Shown here piece after piece: positions 26,170 through 35,430 of a stretch of DNA of 46,844 bases. The position numbers and the translations under genes were made by a program. The notes under the pieces are model-generated. The model did not search any database and was not told the DNA's origin. It saw nothing but the letters and a program-made list of their open reading frames with translations. This DNA is from JBCAWW01 sp039024315 (GTDB lineage Bacteria; Bacteroidota; Bacteroidia; J057), in assembly GCA_039024315.1 (NCBI GenBank), contig JBCCQN010000039.1:1-46844 (forward strand), in the 5' to 3' direction. The first letter of the stretch is position 1; each line of letters opens with the position of its first letter.

Positions 26170-26190
26170 AGGGAGGAATAATTTCTAGCC

Positions 26191-26221
26191 CAAAGATAGC
26201 CATAGCCAAGCGAATACTCAA
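26191..26221 (-). promoter_or_regulatory. Bacteroidota-type promoter of accC
   Basis: On the minus strand a TTG (-33, plus 26219-26221) is followed after exactly 20 nt by TATCTTTG (-7, plus 26191-26198), matching the Bacteroidota consensus TTG/TAnnTTTG. The predicted transcript start is about 15 nt before the ATG at 26169. Confidence 0.6.
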
Positions 26222-26224
26222 TTA

Positions 26225-27133
26225 TTATTGTACCGGTGTCAAGGTATATCCTGCCGCCCTAAGTAGACGAATCATCCCTTGTTCTCCACCAAGATGCCCA
26301 CTTCCAACTGCAAAGAAACAAGACTGTTCCGCGGCAAATTCTTTAATTCTGGGCACCCAGTTTTGGTTCCGTTTTTCTAACAAACTAGCGTTCATACCTG
26401 TACCGGTCATTTGGCTTTGCATATAGTCATAAATCCCATCGGCATCTTCGGATTGATAAGCTGCTAATAATTGTTCGAAGCCTGTTTTCACACTTTCGGG
26501 CTCCGCCAACATTTTCTTGAGGTCCCTGATTTGATTTTCAAGACCGTAATCGCCAATAGCACCCATTTGTTCTGCGACCGTCTCTAGTCCTAAAACTTCT
26601 TTTTCCTGCGCTTTGGCCATCTGGACAAAACTCAGCTCATAACTAGCTGGTGGACCGTCTATATACTCGGACAAAATCAAGGAAGTCAATAATAAAGGCT
26701 GCATCGTATGTACCATTTGCAATTTTACCCCTGCAGATTTCTGTATCCACCGATCTAGTTGATCATACTCCTCCTCCGTCAACAATTGCTCAAGGTTTTG
26801 CCCGTCTGGCATTTTAGCATATTGCATCATTTCCATTTGCAGGCCAGGATCATCCATGTCTAACTCTAGAATGATTTTATCGGCGGAAGCAAAAGCCTCT
26901 TCTACACCTGCTTGCAGCTTAAATTGGCTTTGCGGCAACACATGGATAGTACCAAACAAATAAGAATCTTGGATATCAGGGCCAGTGACCTTCCAAAGCA
27001 GAGACTTTGCGAGGGAATCTGAGGTATTGTTGCTTTTAGCTACATTTTTAGCCGTATTACAGGCAAAGAGTAAAAGGCCCATTATGAGTACAAAGGAGGT
27101 ACTCCACAAAGGGAGTTTTATGGATTTTTTCAT
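26225..27133 (-). CDS. TraB/GumN-family lipoprotein
   Basis: A 302-residue protein. The ATG at 27131-27133 gives a lipoprotein signal, 'LIMGLLLFAC', with the lipidated Cys at 25; the frame extends 24 codons upstream but without signal character. Family motifs are 'SYLFGTIHVLP' near the N-terminus and 'FFAVGSGHLGGEQGM' near the C-terminus; the conserved GxxH pairs suggest a metal-dependent peptidase-like (Tiki/TraB) fold. Members sit in the bacterial envelope and their substrates are unknown. It ends 55 nt before accC on the same strand, and the accC -33 element lies just beyond its stop, so accC can be transcribed independently. Confidence 0.87.
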   Translation of the reverse strand: MKKSIKLPLWSTSFVLIMGLLLFACNTAKNVAKSNNTSDSLAKSLLWKVTGPDIQDSYLFGTIHVLPQSQFKLQAGVEEAFASADKIILELDMDDPGLQMEMMQYAKMPDGQNLEQLLTEEEYDQLDRWIQKSAGVKLQMVHTMQPLLLTSLILSEYIDGPPASYELSFVQMAKAQEKEVLGLETVAEQMGAIGDYGLENQIRDLKKMLAEPESVKTGFEQLLAAYQSEDADGIYDYMQSQMTGTGMNASLLEKRNQNWVPRIKEFAAEQSCFFAVGSGHLGGEQGMIRLLRAAGYTLTPVQ

Positions 27134-27360
27134 TGATATGATGGTTGGATTAAGTAATGAATCTTTGAGGACACCGGCATGCACAGTGGCCAAATCGAAA
27201 ATCACTTTTTGGTTGTATTTGTTTAATTAGTGTCGAGGCTTAGACAAAAATTACAGCAACTTTCATTTTTTTTCACCGAGCAAAACATCAGTCGAAAGAA
27301 GCAGCAATACCCCTAAAATTAGGTATTGTCTAATTCCTTGATTTTCAAAAGTTTTGTAGG

Positions 27361-29757
27361 ATGCGCCAAACAACTATCATCTTACCCCTCTCCTTTTTAG
27401 GACTTATTCTATTGACAACCGCTAATCTTTTTGCTCAGGATACAGAAGTATATCAACGCATTAGCGGTAGAGTATTTGATGAAGCCAGTCAAGCCCCCTT
27501 GGTGGGAGCAAGAGTGCAAATCCAAGATACCGATCCAATTATGGGGGCCATCACAGATGAAAACGGCCAATTTGTCATCGAAAGAGTCCCCATTGGCCGC
27601 TATGAAATCCAAATCAGCTATATCGGTTACCGTACCCAACTCAAGAGCGGGATTTTGATCAATTCGGGTCAAGAGAGCTTTCTCGAATTTGGTCTCAGCG
27701 AGCAAGCAGTTGAAGGGGAAGCCGTCATAATCGAAGCAGACCAGCGGCAAGTAACCAATATAGCAGCTGTAGTAAGTGCGCGATCCTTTTCCGTAGAAGA
27801 GCTACGTCGCATCCCTGGTGGGGTAGATGATCCGGCTCGCATGGCGGTAAAATTTCCAGGCATTGCAGCTAGTCCCAATGCCCTCAGCAATGAATTATTT
27901 GTGCGGGGCAATAGCTCGAGATCGGTCATCTGGCGCTTAGAAGGAGTCGATATTTATAATCCCAACCATTTTGCTCGTATCGGTGGTACCGGAGGGGCAG
28001 TAACTTTGTTTAGCCAGCAGCTGCTGGCAAATACGGATTTCTTTTCAGGGGCTTTTCCCGCCGATTATGGTAATTCACTAGGTGCAGTTTTTGACGCACG
28101 CTTCCGTAACGGTAATGCCGAAAAACGTCAGCACTCCGCTCAGCTCAGCGTTATAGGTTTAGATTTTTCTACTGAGGGCCCCTTTAGTGAAAAAAGTAAA
28201 AGCTCCTATTTGGTCAATTACCGCTACTCGACTACTGGTATAGTAAAAGAATTTGTCGATGTAGGAGCCGCTATTCCTACTTATCAAGATCTTTCCTTCA
28301 AATTGCACTTCCCGCTCGAACAAGGAGCTACCTTCAATGTCTTTGGTATTGGTGGGATCAGTGTCTCTGAAATCAATCCCGTACTGGACACAGCTGCATG
28401 GGCCTTAGAAGAACGTGGTGATTTTGGTAATAACATCCAGACGACCACAGGTACCTTTGGCATGACCTATAGCAAACCCCTTAGTAGCAAAACTTTTGCC
28501 CAAACTGCCCTGATTACAACTGGCTTACGCTACTTCCAAGATGCCTATTATTTGAGAAGTGATTTAATCACCAGAGATTCCCTCAGCCAATCCCGAGACT
28601 ATGAGTATCGTTTGGCTTGGTCCAGTTTTATCAACCATAAGTTTGGCCCTCGTCATACTCACCGTAGTGGTATCACCATCAATGGCCTTCGTTCTAACGT
28701 CCAATTTATCAGAGCCGACAATATCTTAGAAGATGATCCTGGTGGTAATCTCAACGACACGCTCCGTATTGGTTTTGGGGAGAGTATATTGGTCAATGCC
28801 TATTCTCGCTCTCAGTTTGCTTTGGGGCCAAACCTAAAGCTTAATGTTGGCTTGCACTTGATGTACTTGGCCAAAAGTGGAGAAGCTTCTCTCGAACCGC
28901 GCTTAGGTCTGCGCTACCAAATCAATCCTCAACAATCACTTTCTTTTGGCTATGGACTCCACAGTCAAATGGAACCTTTTTACCTCTACATAATCGAAAG
29001 ACGAGACGCCAATGGGCAATTGAACCCCTTTAACGAAAATATCCGTTTCAATAAGGCACATCACTTGGTTTTGTCCTATCGATGGCAAGTCAATGAAGCC
29101 TTACGTCTTGGGGTGGAGCTATATTATCAGGCTCAATTCAATCTCATTGTGGGCAAAGATCTTCCCATTTCTCGCCTCGGGGGAGAAGACTTTTTCTTTG
29201 AAACCTTTGAGTTGGATAATGGTGGCACGGGACGAAATACAGGCATTGAACTTGCCCTCGAACGGGTGTTTGACGAAGGCTATTATTTCATTCTCAATGG
29301 TTCTTTTTTCGATTCTAGATATACTCCTAATAACGGGATCACCTACCCTACTCGCTTCAATACACGCTTGATAGCCAACGGAGTCATAGGTAAAGAATGG
29401 CAAATCAGCAAAACCGCAAAAAAAGTAAGTGTCCTGAACGTAAATCTCTCTAGTTCTTATACTGGGCCCCAGCTTTACACGCCCATTGATATCGATTTGA
29501 TTAGAAGTGCGGGTATTTTCCAGATAGACTACCAAAATCCTAATTCTGCTAGCCAAGACCCGCTGGTGCTAATCGATGCTTCGGTGGTATATCAACGTAA
29601 TTTCCCCAATCGCAGTACTCAGCTAACGTTTCAAGTGAGAAATATCCTTAACCAAAGACCGCTCATTTTCCAATCGTATGACGCAGAAAATGATGTCCTT
29701 ATTGATCGTTTTGGTTCTGGTATTATCCCGGTCTTAGCCTGGAAAATTCAATTTTAG
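27361..29757 (+). CDS. TonB-dependent receptor with carboxypeptidase-regulatory-like domain
   Basis: A 798-residue outer-membrane receptor with a signal peptide ('LSFLGLILLTTANLFAQ'). A carboxypeptidase-regulatory-like domain (about 32-115, 'ISGRVFDEASQAPLVGARVQI') precedes the plug (about 140-250, 'ELFVRGNSSRSVIWRLEGV', 'YNPNHFARIGGTGG') and the beta-barrel, ending 'PVLAWKIQF' with an aromatic final residue as required for barrel assembly. It lacks the STN domain of the paralogue at 6746-9373. There is no SusD partner, so it is not a canonical glycan-uptake pair; the ligand may be iron, a peptide or an oligosaccharide. It is convergent with gldG, with repeat copy A in between. Confidence 0.88.
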   Translation: MRQTTIILPLSFLGLILLTTANLFAQDTEVYQRISGRVFDEASQAPLVGARVQIQDTDPIMGAITDENGQFVIERVPIGRYEIQISYIGYRTQLKSGILINSGQESFLEFGLSEQAVEGEAVIIEADQRQVTNIAAVVSARSFSVEELRRIPGGVDDPARMAVKFPGIAASPNALSNELFVRGNSSRSVIWRLEGVDIYNPNHFARIGGTGGAVTLFSQQLLANTDFFSGAFPADYGNSLGAVFDARFRNGNAEKRQHSAQLSVIGLDFSTEGPFSEKSKSSYLVNYRYSTTGIVKEFVDVGAAIPTYQDLSFKLHFPLEQGATFNVFGIGGISVSEINPVLDTAAWALEERGDFGNNIQTTTGTFGMTYSKPLSSKTFAQTALITTGLRYFQDAYYLRSDLITRDSLSQSRDYEYRLAWSSFINHKFGPRHTHRSGITINGLRSNVQFIRADNILEDDPGGNLNDTLRIGFGESILVNAYSRSQFALGPNLKLNVGLHLMYLAKSGEASLEPRLGLRYQINPQQSLSFGYGLHSQMEPFYLYIIERRDANGQLNPFNENIRFNKAHHLVLSYRWQVNEALRLGVELYYQAQFNLIVGKDLPISRLGGEDFFFETFELDNGGTGRNTGIELALERVFDEGYYFILNGSFFDSRYTPNNGITYPTRFNTRLIANGVIGKEWQISKTAKKVSVLNVNLSSSYTGPQLYTPIDIDLIRSAGIFQIDYQNPNSASQDPLVLIDASVVYQRNFPNRSTQLTFQVRNILNQRPLIFQSYDAENDVLIDRFGSGIIPVLAWKIQF

Positions 29758-29793
29758 CCTTGCTGATTGAGGGGGCGTACTTTGTCTATTTTT

Positions 29794-29911
29794 TTAAGTA
29801 CAGAGTAGTAAGTATCCTGATAGCTATCGGGAGTATCTAGTATAGAGAAAAAGGGCCTCACTGAACCAGATAGACCTGCTTCCCTCGGTCTAAATACTGA
29901 ATACTATTGTC
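29794..29911 (-). repeat. Dispersed intergenic repeat, copy A
   Basis: About 118 bp between the convergent TonB receptor and gldG genes. Read on the minus strand it matches copies B and C: it begins GACAATAGTATTCAGTATT and ends CTACTCTGTACTTAA. The palindrome CCTGATAGCTATCGGG (29816-29831) sits where copy B has CCCGAAAGCTTTCCGG. It is slightly longer than copy B because of extra bases around 29870-29885. Confidence 0.75.
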
Positions 29912-29946
29912 TTACTACTTATTTAGGGGTATCCTTCGGAGAACGC

Positions 29947-31608
29947 TCAACTCGCTCTTGCAAACCTTCTTTTGCGAGCATAAAAAAGGATCACCCCAAA
30001 CAACAAAATCAGGAGGTTAGGTAAAACCAAATTGAGTAGGCGCATACTGCCCGCATTATCTCTTGCCTTATCTCTATCCAGCCTCCGCACGACCACTTCC
30101 TTGGACCTAATCTCTGTTAGTGCCTGATCATCAGCCAAATAGTCTATCACATTCATCACTAAGTCAACATTATCAAAAGGGACTCTTTGTTGACGGCCTC
30201 GGAAAATACGAGGCTGCGGAAAGGCACCATCTGAAATAATGGCCACCTTACCAGGACGGCTAGGATTGTTTCTTGCGCCAAAGGCTGCGGTGGGTTTTGT
30301 GGGCGTTAAAGAATCTGTTGGCGCTTCACGCCCTACGAAGAGAGATTCAAAGATTCCTTCCATCATCAAGCCCATAATCAAGCCTTCTTTATTAAAAACA
30401 CTCACCGGCGGAGGCGACTGAACGTATTGATTGATATCTATAAACTGCCGGCCTTGGACCGTTCGTGAGCGAGGGCTTGAGCTCAAAAAGACTGACTTTT
30501 TCACTCCCGCCTGATTGACCGTATCAATCGAACTCGCATAACGCATCATCACGGCATCCACATTGCGTGTAACCGGATGCTCGGGCAAGGAAAAATAGCG
30601 AGGATAAAATACCCAGCGGTGAGTAGCGAAATTTTGTGAAGTCTCATCAAATAATTCGATGTTTTCACAACTGACATCCTGTACTAAATCAAAATTGAGT
30701 TTTACGCCATATTTAAAGAAGAGATCTTCTAGATTAAGTTCATATAGTTCCGTAAAGGTGGAAACCTTTTGAAATAAATCCAGATCCACTTTTTCATAAT
30801 CCATTATCCATAAGATAGAGCCTCCCCGCATCAGGTATTGGTCAAGTTCGTATTTATCTCGTTCCGAGAACGCTTCTACCGGTTGTAAGATTAAGAGTAC
30901 GTCAAAATCTGGACTGATGCCTGCCCCAGCGTAAGTAGTCGCCATATTGAGATCGACCAAATTATAAGCATTAAACAATTCGGTGCCTAGCTCTTGGATA
31001 TTCTCGTTCGGCAACTCGCCATGCCCCCTAACCAAGCCCACAATACCGCGCCGCTCTCGAATCAAATTAAGGACGGAGGACATAAGTTTGTACTCAAGAT
31101 CTGCTTCCGCTTTCTGGAAGTTTATATTTGGACCTTGGGGGGTAGGAATGCTTGCTCCTTTGAGGAGATCTACATACTGCTCGTAGTCTTTGTAGCGAAA
31201 TGCGGCTAAAGGCCACATGTTTTTGAAGCGCGTCTCATCTCCCAGTCGGTATTGCACAGGTACTGGCATAAAGCCAAGCTCCTGAAATTGTTTTTGTAGT
31301 TCCGCATTATTACTAGGATCGACAAACTCAAAGTCAAAATTTCCATTTGCATACTGCTTCATCTCTAAAAGCGTTGTGCGCAGCACATCCTGAAAAGCAC
31401 GAATGTCTGGCGGGAATTCCCCCTCTAAATAGACCGTAACAAACATCGGATAAGCCATCGTATCCAAAGTCGCTTCACTCACATCAGAGAGAGAGTAGCG
31501 CTTCTCCTTAGTCAAATCAAGCCGAAAGAAAAAACTAGAAAGAATCAGATTGGCTACGATCAACAAAACAATGATCAGAAACCAACGCACATTTGCATTC
31601 CTATTCAT
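29947..31608 (-). CDS. gldG: Gliding-motility ABC transporter auxiliary protein GldG
   Basis: A 553-residue protein with an N-terminal transmembrane helix ('WFLIIVLLIVANLILSSFFF'), a large periplasmic ABC-transporter-auxiliary domain ('RYSLSDVSEATLDTM', 'PVQYRLGDETRFKNMWPLAAF', 'GLVRGHGELPNENIQELG'), and a C-terminal helix ('VLPNLLILLFGVILFYAR') with a basic tail. This matches GldG, which together with GldF (permease) and GldA (ATPase) is required for gliding in Flavobacterium. Normally gldF is directly upstream; here the 247-nt gap upstream leads to an adhesin gene and no gldF is present in the window. The adhesin next door is a plausible functional neighbour. The stop overlaps a copy of the short dispersed motif (29933-29949). 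Confidence 0.88.
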   Translation of the reverse strand: MNRNANVRWFLIIVLLIVANLILSSFFFRLDLTKEKRYSLSDVSEATLDTMAYPMFVTVYLEGEFPPDIRAFQDVLRTTLLEMKQYANGNFDFEFVDPSNNAELQKQFQELGFMPVPVQYRLGDETRFKNMWPLAAFRYKDYEQYVDLLKGASIPTPQGPNINFQKAEADLEYKLMSSVLNLIRERRGIVGLVRGHGELPNENIQELGTELFNAYNLVDLNMATTYAGAGISPDFDVLLILQPVEAFSERDKYELDQYLMRGGSILWIMDYEKVDLDLFQKVSTFTELYELNLEDLFFKYGVKLNFDLVQDVSCENIELFDETSQNFATHRWVFYPRYFSLPEHPVTRNVDAVMMRYASSIDTVNQAGVKKSVFLSSSPRSRTVQGRQFIDINQYVQSPPPVSVFNKEGLIMGLMMEGIFESLFVGREAPTDSLTPTKPTAAFGARNNPSRPGKVAIISDGAFPQPRIFRGRQQRVPFDNVDLVMNVIDYLADDQALTEIRSKEVVVRRLDRDKARDNAGSMRLLNLVLPNLLILLFGVILFYARKRRFARAS

Positions 31609-31855
31609 AATGCGAATTTAGGAGAAATGAAGGAGTTTTTCAGTATAAATACGCACTAGCCATACGAAGATAGCCTGATGGTAATTCCAGTAAAACGTTT
31701 TAGTTTTAGATAATATTCGACGGGATCAAGTATTAAGCAAGAAACCCAAAATCGTTTCTCTCTCTTTAGGAGATAATAGTGAACCTCTCGAAACCAGCGA
31801 AGCGGAAATCAAATCCTTCTTCGTAGAGTGAGCCAAAACCGCAGAATGGTGCTTC

Positions 31856-34800
31856 TTATCGGTAGATAGTGACACTGCCTTGGTCTCGAAAGTAAGTAGC
31901 CCGATAATCTATGTCTGGATTATTACGGACCAGTTGTCCTTCGATTTTCCAGACGTAGGTCCCTTCGGGAACGCCTTTGCCTTGATAGGTACCATCCCAA
32001 GTCGCATTGGGGTCTTGCGTTTCGAAGACCTGCTTGCCCCAGCGGTCGAAGATGCGTAGTTGATAAGCTTCAAAGCCTTGGGCCACTACCACAAATTGAT
32101 CATTTACATTATCTGCATTGGGCGTAAAGGCATTAGGCACCCATACATAAGATTGGAGTGGTTCGATACAAATACTAGCACTGATGGTATCGCTGCAGCC
32201 CCCTTCGTTTTCGATATAAAGATTGATAGTATAGTCTCCAATAGTAGGATACCGATGATTAATGTCTTGCCCTAAGACATAATCTTGTTGGGTCCCATCC
32301 CCAAAGTCCCAATAGCCACTAAAGCCACCAACACTTTGATCCACCATCTGTATTACCGGATCGGCTATACTGGCGCAGTAGTCATTGGGATTAGGTAAAA
32401 ACTGCGCCTCTACGTAGGGCCAGCGAGGTATTTCGGTCAAGCCGGACTTCTCACAACCTGTATTTAAATCAGTTACAATGGCTTCATAATTGAAATCGGT
32501 AGGTCCTCGCAAAGTATCTCCTGATTGGGGTGGATTGACATCCCAAAAAATATCATAGGTATTGGGACCTGTAATCTGGATAGCAGACCAGCCTTCTTCG
32601 CCAAAGCAAACAGGATCACTACTTGTAAAGCTCAAACTATAATCTGGATGTACGTAAACACTAAGGCTTTCCGTTACGGCGTCCGAACAGCCGTCGCTTA
32701 CGCGAACGGCATAAGAAGTACTGTTTGGAGGAGCAATGCTAACAGTACTTTGGGTACGATTGATCGGCTGCCAAAGATAATTGAAGATCCCAGTACCGCC
32801 TCCACTGGCAGTTGCTGATAGTTCAATTACTTCACCTGGGCAGATAGTATCAGCACTGATACTTACCTCTACACTTATTGGAGGACTCACGCCAGTAATT
32901 GCCGTAGCCGTTCTTTGGCACTCCCCTGTCCCAGCAGTATAGGCGATCAAATAGGGACCACCAGCACCTGCAAGGGCGGGATTAAAGGTATTGCCCACGA
33001 TGCCGGGTCCACTAAACGTTCCGCCAGCGGGAAGCCCTGTCAACACATAAGCCGAATCGACAAAACAATACTGACTGGCTAGATCCAGAATATTGACCTG
33101 CGGCAATGCCGTTACTTCCATCTCGATAGAATCAATACAACCAAATGGCGAGGTATAAAATAGTGTATGCACTCCTACCCCAGCATCTTGCGGATCAAAT
33201 ATGCCGTGGTTTTGATTAGTAATACCTGGTCCATCCCAGCGTCCGCCAGGTGAAGGGCTTGGAATGACAAAAGGGGTAGTTATTTCACATACAGAGCTAT
33301 CGCCATATACGGCAGGTGGATAGACCGTCAAATATAGACTATCGCTGCAAGTGTTGGCCTCATAAATCAATAAATGTGTACCTGGTCCTGCTACGGCTGG
33401 ATCAAAGATTCCTGGGTTGTCAGGATCAATCACCCCTGGTCCACTCCAATCTCCATCCCAAGGACGACGACGCGTATTGCTGTAATTAAGGTCCATCTCA
33501 CCTTCATTCATACAACGATAGACCGTGTCATAATCAATTTCTGTTTGGATGACGTAGATTTCTCGCGTTCGGGTACACCCATCAAAAGAGTAAAAAACCG
33601 TATCAGTAAAGTTTGCTCCCATCATGATACCCGGATCAAAGATTCCATTGATGCTATCTACGATTCCGCCTAAAGCGCTCCCCCAGATCCCGCCAGGAGG
33701 ATTGCCAGGACCTAAGCTGTAGGGGGCTTGCTGCGGGCAGGCCGCATTGTCCCAAGGGAAATTGATTTCCTTAATAAAGAGATTAAAGGTATCCGCACAA
33801 CCCGAAAGGCGATAGATCAGCATATTGTCGCCGGGATTGGCGCTGCCCGGATCAAAGTATCCGGTAAGGGAGTCCTCTACCCCTGGTCCGCTCCAAGTCC
33901 CACCAGGAGGGCTCGCACTCAAATTGAAATCGTCCTCACTCTGACAAATAGTATCTGGTAAAGTGATCAACGGATAATCGATATAAATATCTTTGGTGGC
34001 GATACAGCCATTGATGGTGTAAGTAACGGTAAAAGTCCCAATCGTTGCTGGTGGGGTAAACACCCCTGTAGCACTGATATTGGGTCCTGACCAAACTCCA
34101 CCAATCGGACTAAAGCCCACCATACCAAATGGTGCTGTAGCAGGGCAGGCCGCCTGAACGGGACCGGGGTCAATTTCGGTAATATCGACTAAGAGGCTAT
34201 CAGAACAACCTAGAGAATCAGTATAAATAACTTCGTGTATCCCTCCGCCAGCAGAATCTGGCTCAAAAAGACCCGCAATAGGATCTATGATACCAGGACC
34301 AGACCAACTACCTCCACTGGGCGTTCCCGTAAGGGTAAAAGCAGGATCACTTTGACAAAGGGCCGTATCAGCTGGCGCTACCGGATTAGGCAGCACATAG
34401 ACCGTTACCGAGTCTGTAACGGGAGGGGAACCAGCCCCATCGCTGACGGTCAAATAATAAGTCGTAGTGCTATCAGGACAAACGGTAAAAGGTCCGGGAC
34501 TATTGCCAAAAGCTGGCGTCCAACTATAGCCATAAGTCTGAAAATCTCCTCCGCTGACCATAGCGGTCAAATCCGCACAGCCCCCAAAACAGATCGTATC
34601 GGGATCTGCCTCCAAATACATTTCCAGCGGACAATCATTGACTAAAAAGGTATCAGTAGTAGTCAAGATCCAGAGGCTATCACATGCATCTAAAAAAGCG
34701 CTGGTATATGAAACTTGATAGAGTCCACTGGCATTCGCCCCGGGATTCATACCCAACTGCACTTGCGTAGCAAATCCATTTACACAATTGAGCGGAGTAG

Positions 34801-35377
34801 CGCTTGTGAGCGTGCCTGCTGGCCCACTCAGTTGAAAAGAAGACAGATCTAACGAATCACAAGCTAGAGGAGTAGAAAAGCTTACTGTAACCGTATTGGT
34901 GCTACAAGGAGGGGCAGCATTTTGGACCGCCATGGGCGGCAATACGGGTGCTTCTACATCGGTAGTCCATTGCGCTGTCCAGCCGGTACAGGATACATTG
35001 GCGTCCGAGATAAAATTGACCGTAAGGCATGGTCCGGTTGAGGTAACTGTTCCTGGATTATTGGTCCCCATATAGGCAGGTCCAATCTGAGGGGACAAGG
35101 TATCTGGGCCATCAAATATGCGCAGAGAATCATAGTTGACCTCCGTACAAAAATCACTAAATATCAAAGTGACCGTACCGTTGCCGGGAAGGCAAATGCT
35201 AAAAGTATAATTCTCATCGTGATCATAATGCCCCCCAACAGAGCCGTCTTCACTATCGAGAAGGAAGCCTTTACAATCATCGACCGTGAGATTGGTCATA
35301 TTGTAAATCGGCAGCTGAGCGAATAGCTGATTAAAAGAGAATAATAGGGAGAGAAGGAACAGGAATGAGTAGCGCAT
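31856..35377 (-). CDS. Giant secreted CUB/PKD adhesin with gliding-type T9SS C-terminal domain
   Basis: A 1173-residue exported protein (signal peptide ending 'NQLFAQ'). Residues about 24-140 form a CUB-like domain ('NYTFSICLPGNGTVTLIF', 'DSLRIFDGPDT'). Residues about 330-800 hold about seven repeats of 60-75 residues sharing 'GG-WSGPGI-D---G-FDP--AG-G-H---Y', each with a Cys. A PKD domain ('YWDFGDGTQQDY') lies at about 990-1070, and the gliding-motility-associated C-terminal domain at about 1074-1173 ('VPNAFTPNADNVNDQF', 'FDRWGKQVFE', 'ATWDGTYQGKGVPEG'). It is therefore a type IX secreted surface protein, likely for adhesion or gliding. A short hairpin sits 3 nt before its start codon. It lies between lspA and gldG on the same strand. 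Confidence 0.88.
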   Translation of the reverse strand: MRYSFLFLLSLLFSFNQLFAQLPIYNMTNLTVDDCKGFLLDSEDGSVGGHYDHDENYTFSICLPGNGTVTLIFSDFCTEVNYDSLRIFDGPDTLSPQIGPAYMGTNNPGTVTSTGPCLTVNFISDANVSCTGWTAQWTTDVEAPVLPPMAVQNAAPPCSTNTVTVSFSTPLACDSLDLSSFQLSGPAGTLTSATPLNCVNGFATQVQLGMNPGANASGLYQVSYTSAFLDACDSLWILTTTDTFLVNDCPLEMYLEADPDTICFGGCADLTAMVSGGDFQTYGYSWTPAFGNSPGPFTVCPDSTTTYYLTVSDGAGSPPVTDSVTVYVLPNPVAPADTALCQSDPAFTLTGTPSGGSWSGPGIIDPIAGLFEPDSAGGGIHEVIYTDSLGCSDSLLVDITEIDPGPVQAACPATAPFGMVGFSPIGGVWSGPNISATGVFTPPATIGTFTVTYTINGCIATKDIYIDYPLITLPDTICQSEDDFNLSASPPGGTWSGPGVEDSLTGYFDPGSANPGDNMLIYRLSGCADTFNLFIKEINFPWDNAACPQQAPYSLGPGNPPGGIWGSALGGIVDSINGIFDPGIMMGANFTDTVFYSFDGCTRTREIYVIQTEIDYDTVYRCMNEGEMDLNYSNTRRRPWDGDWSGPGVIDPDNPGIFDPAVAGPGTHLLIYEANTCSDSLYLTVYPPAVYGDSSVCEITTPFVIPSPSPGGRWDGPGITNQNHGIFDPQDAGVGVHTLFYTSPFGCIDSIEMEVTALPQVNILDLASQYCFVDSAYVLTGLPAGGTFSGPGIVGNTFNPALAGAGGPYLIAYTAGTGECQRTATAITGVSPPISVEVSISADTICPGEVIELSATASGGGTGIFNYLWQPINRTQSTVSIAPPNSTSYAVRVSDGCSDAVTESLSVYVHPDYSLSFTSSDPVCFGEEGWSAIQITGPNTYDIFWDVNPPQSGDTLRGPTDFNYEAIVTDLNTGCEKSGLTEIPRWPYVEAQFLPNPNDYCASIADPVIQMVDQSVGGFSGYWDFGDGTQQDYVLGQDINHRYPTIGDYTINLYIENEGGCSDTISASICIEPLQSYVWVPNAFTPNADNVNDQFVVVAQGFEAYQLRIFDRWGKQVFETQDPNATWDGTYQGKGVPEGTYVWKIEGQLVRNNPDIDYRATYFRDQGSVTIYR

Positions 35378-35379
35378 AA

Positions 35380-35402
35380 ACAGGGTAAAAGCTTAGCCCT
35401 GT
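35380..35402 (-). promoter_or_regulatory. Hairpin at the start codon of the CUB adhesin gene
   Basis: ACAGGG (35380-35385 on the plus strand) pairs with CCCTGT (35397-35402), with TAA/TTA able to extend the stem inside. It ends only 2 nt from the start codon (35375-35377), where a ribosome-binding site would be expected. Confidence 0.4.
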
Positions 35403-35430
35403 AAATACAAAAACGATACCGAAAAGCCTA

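Noticed and set aside
29119..29556. Minus-strand frame of 145 codons inside the second TonB receptor
   Set aside because: Antisense to a conserved barrel region, no recognisable features; a shadow frame.
31740..31759. AGAAAC...GTTTCT hairpin downstream of the CUB adhesin as a terminator
   Set aside because: Only 6 bp, A/T-rich and without a following T tract on the relevant strand.
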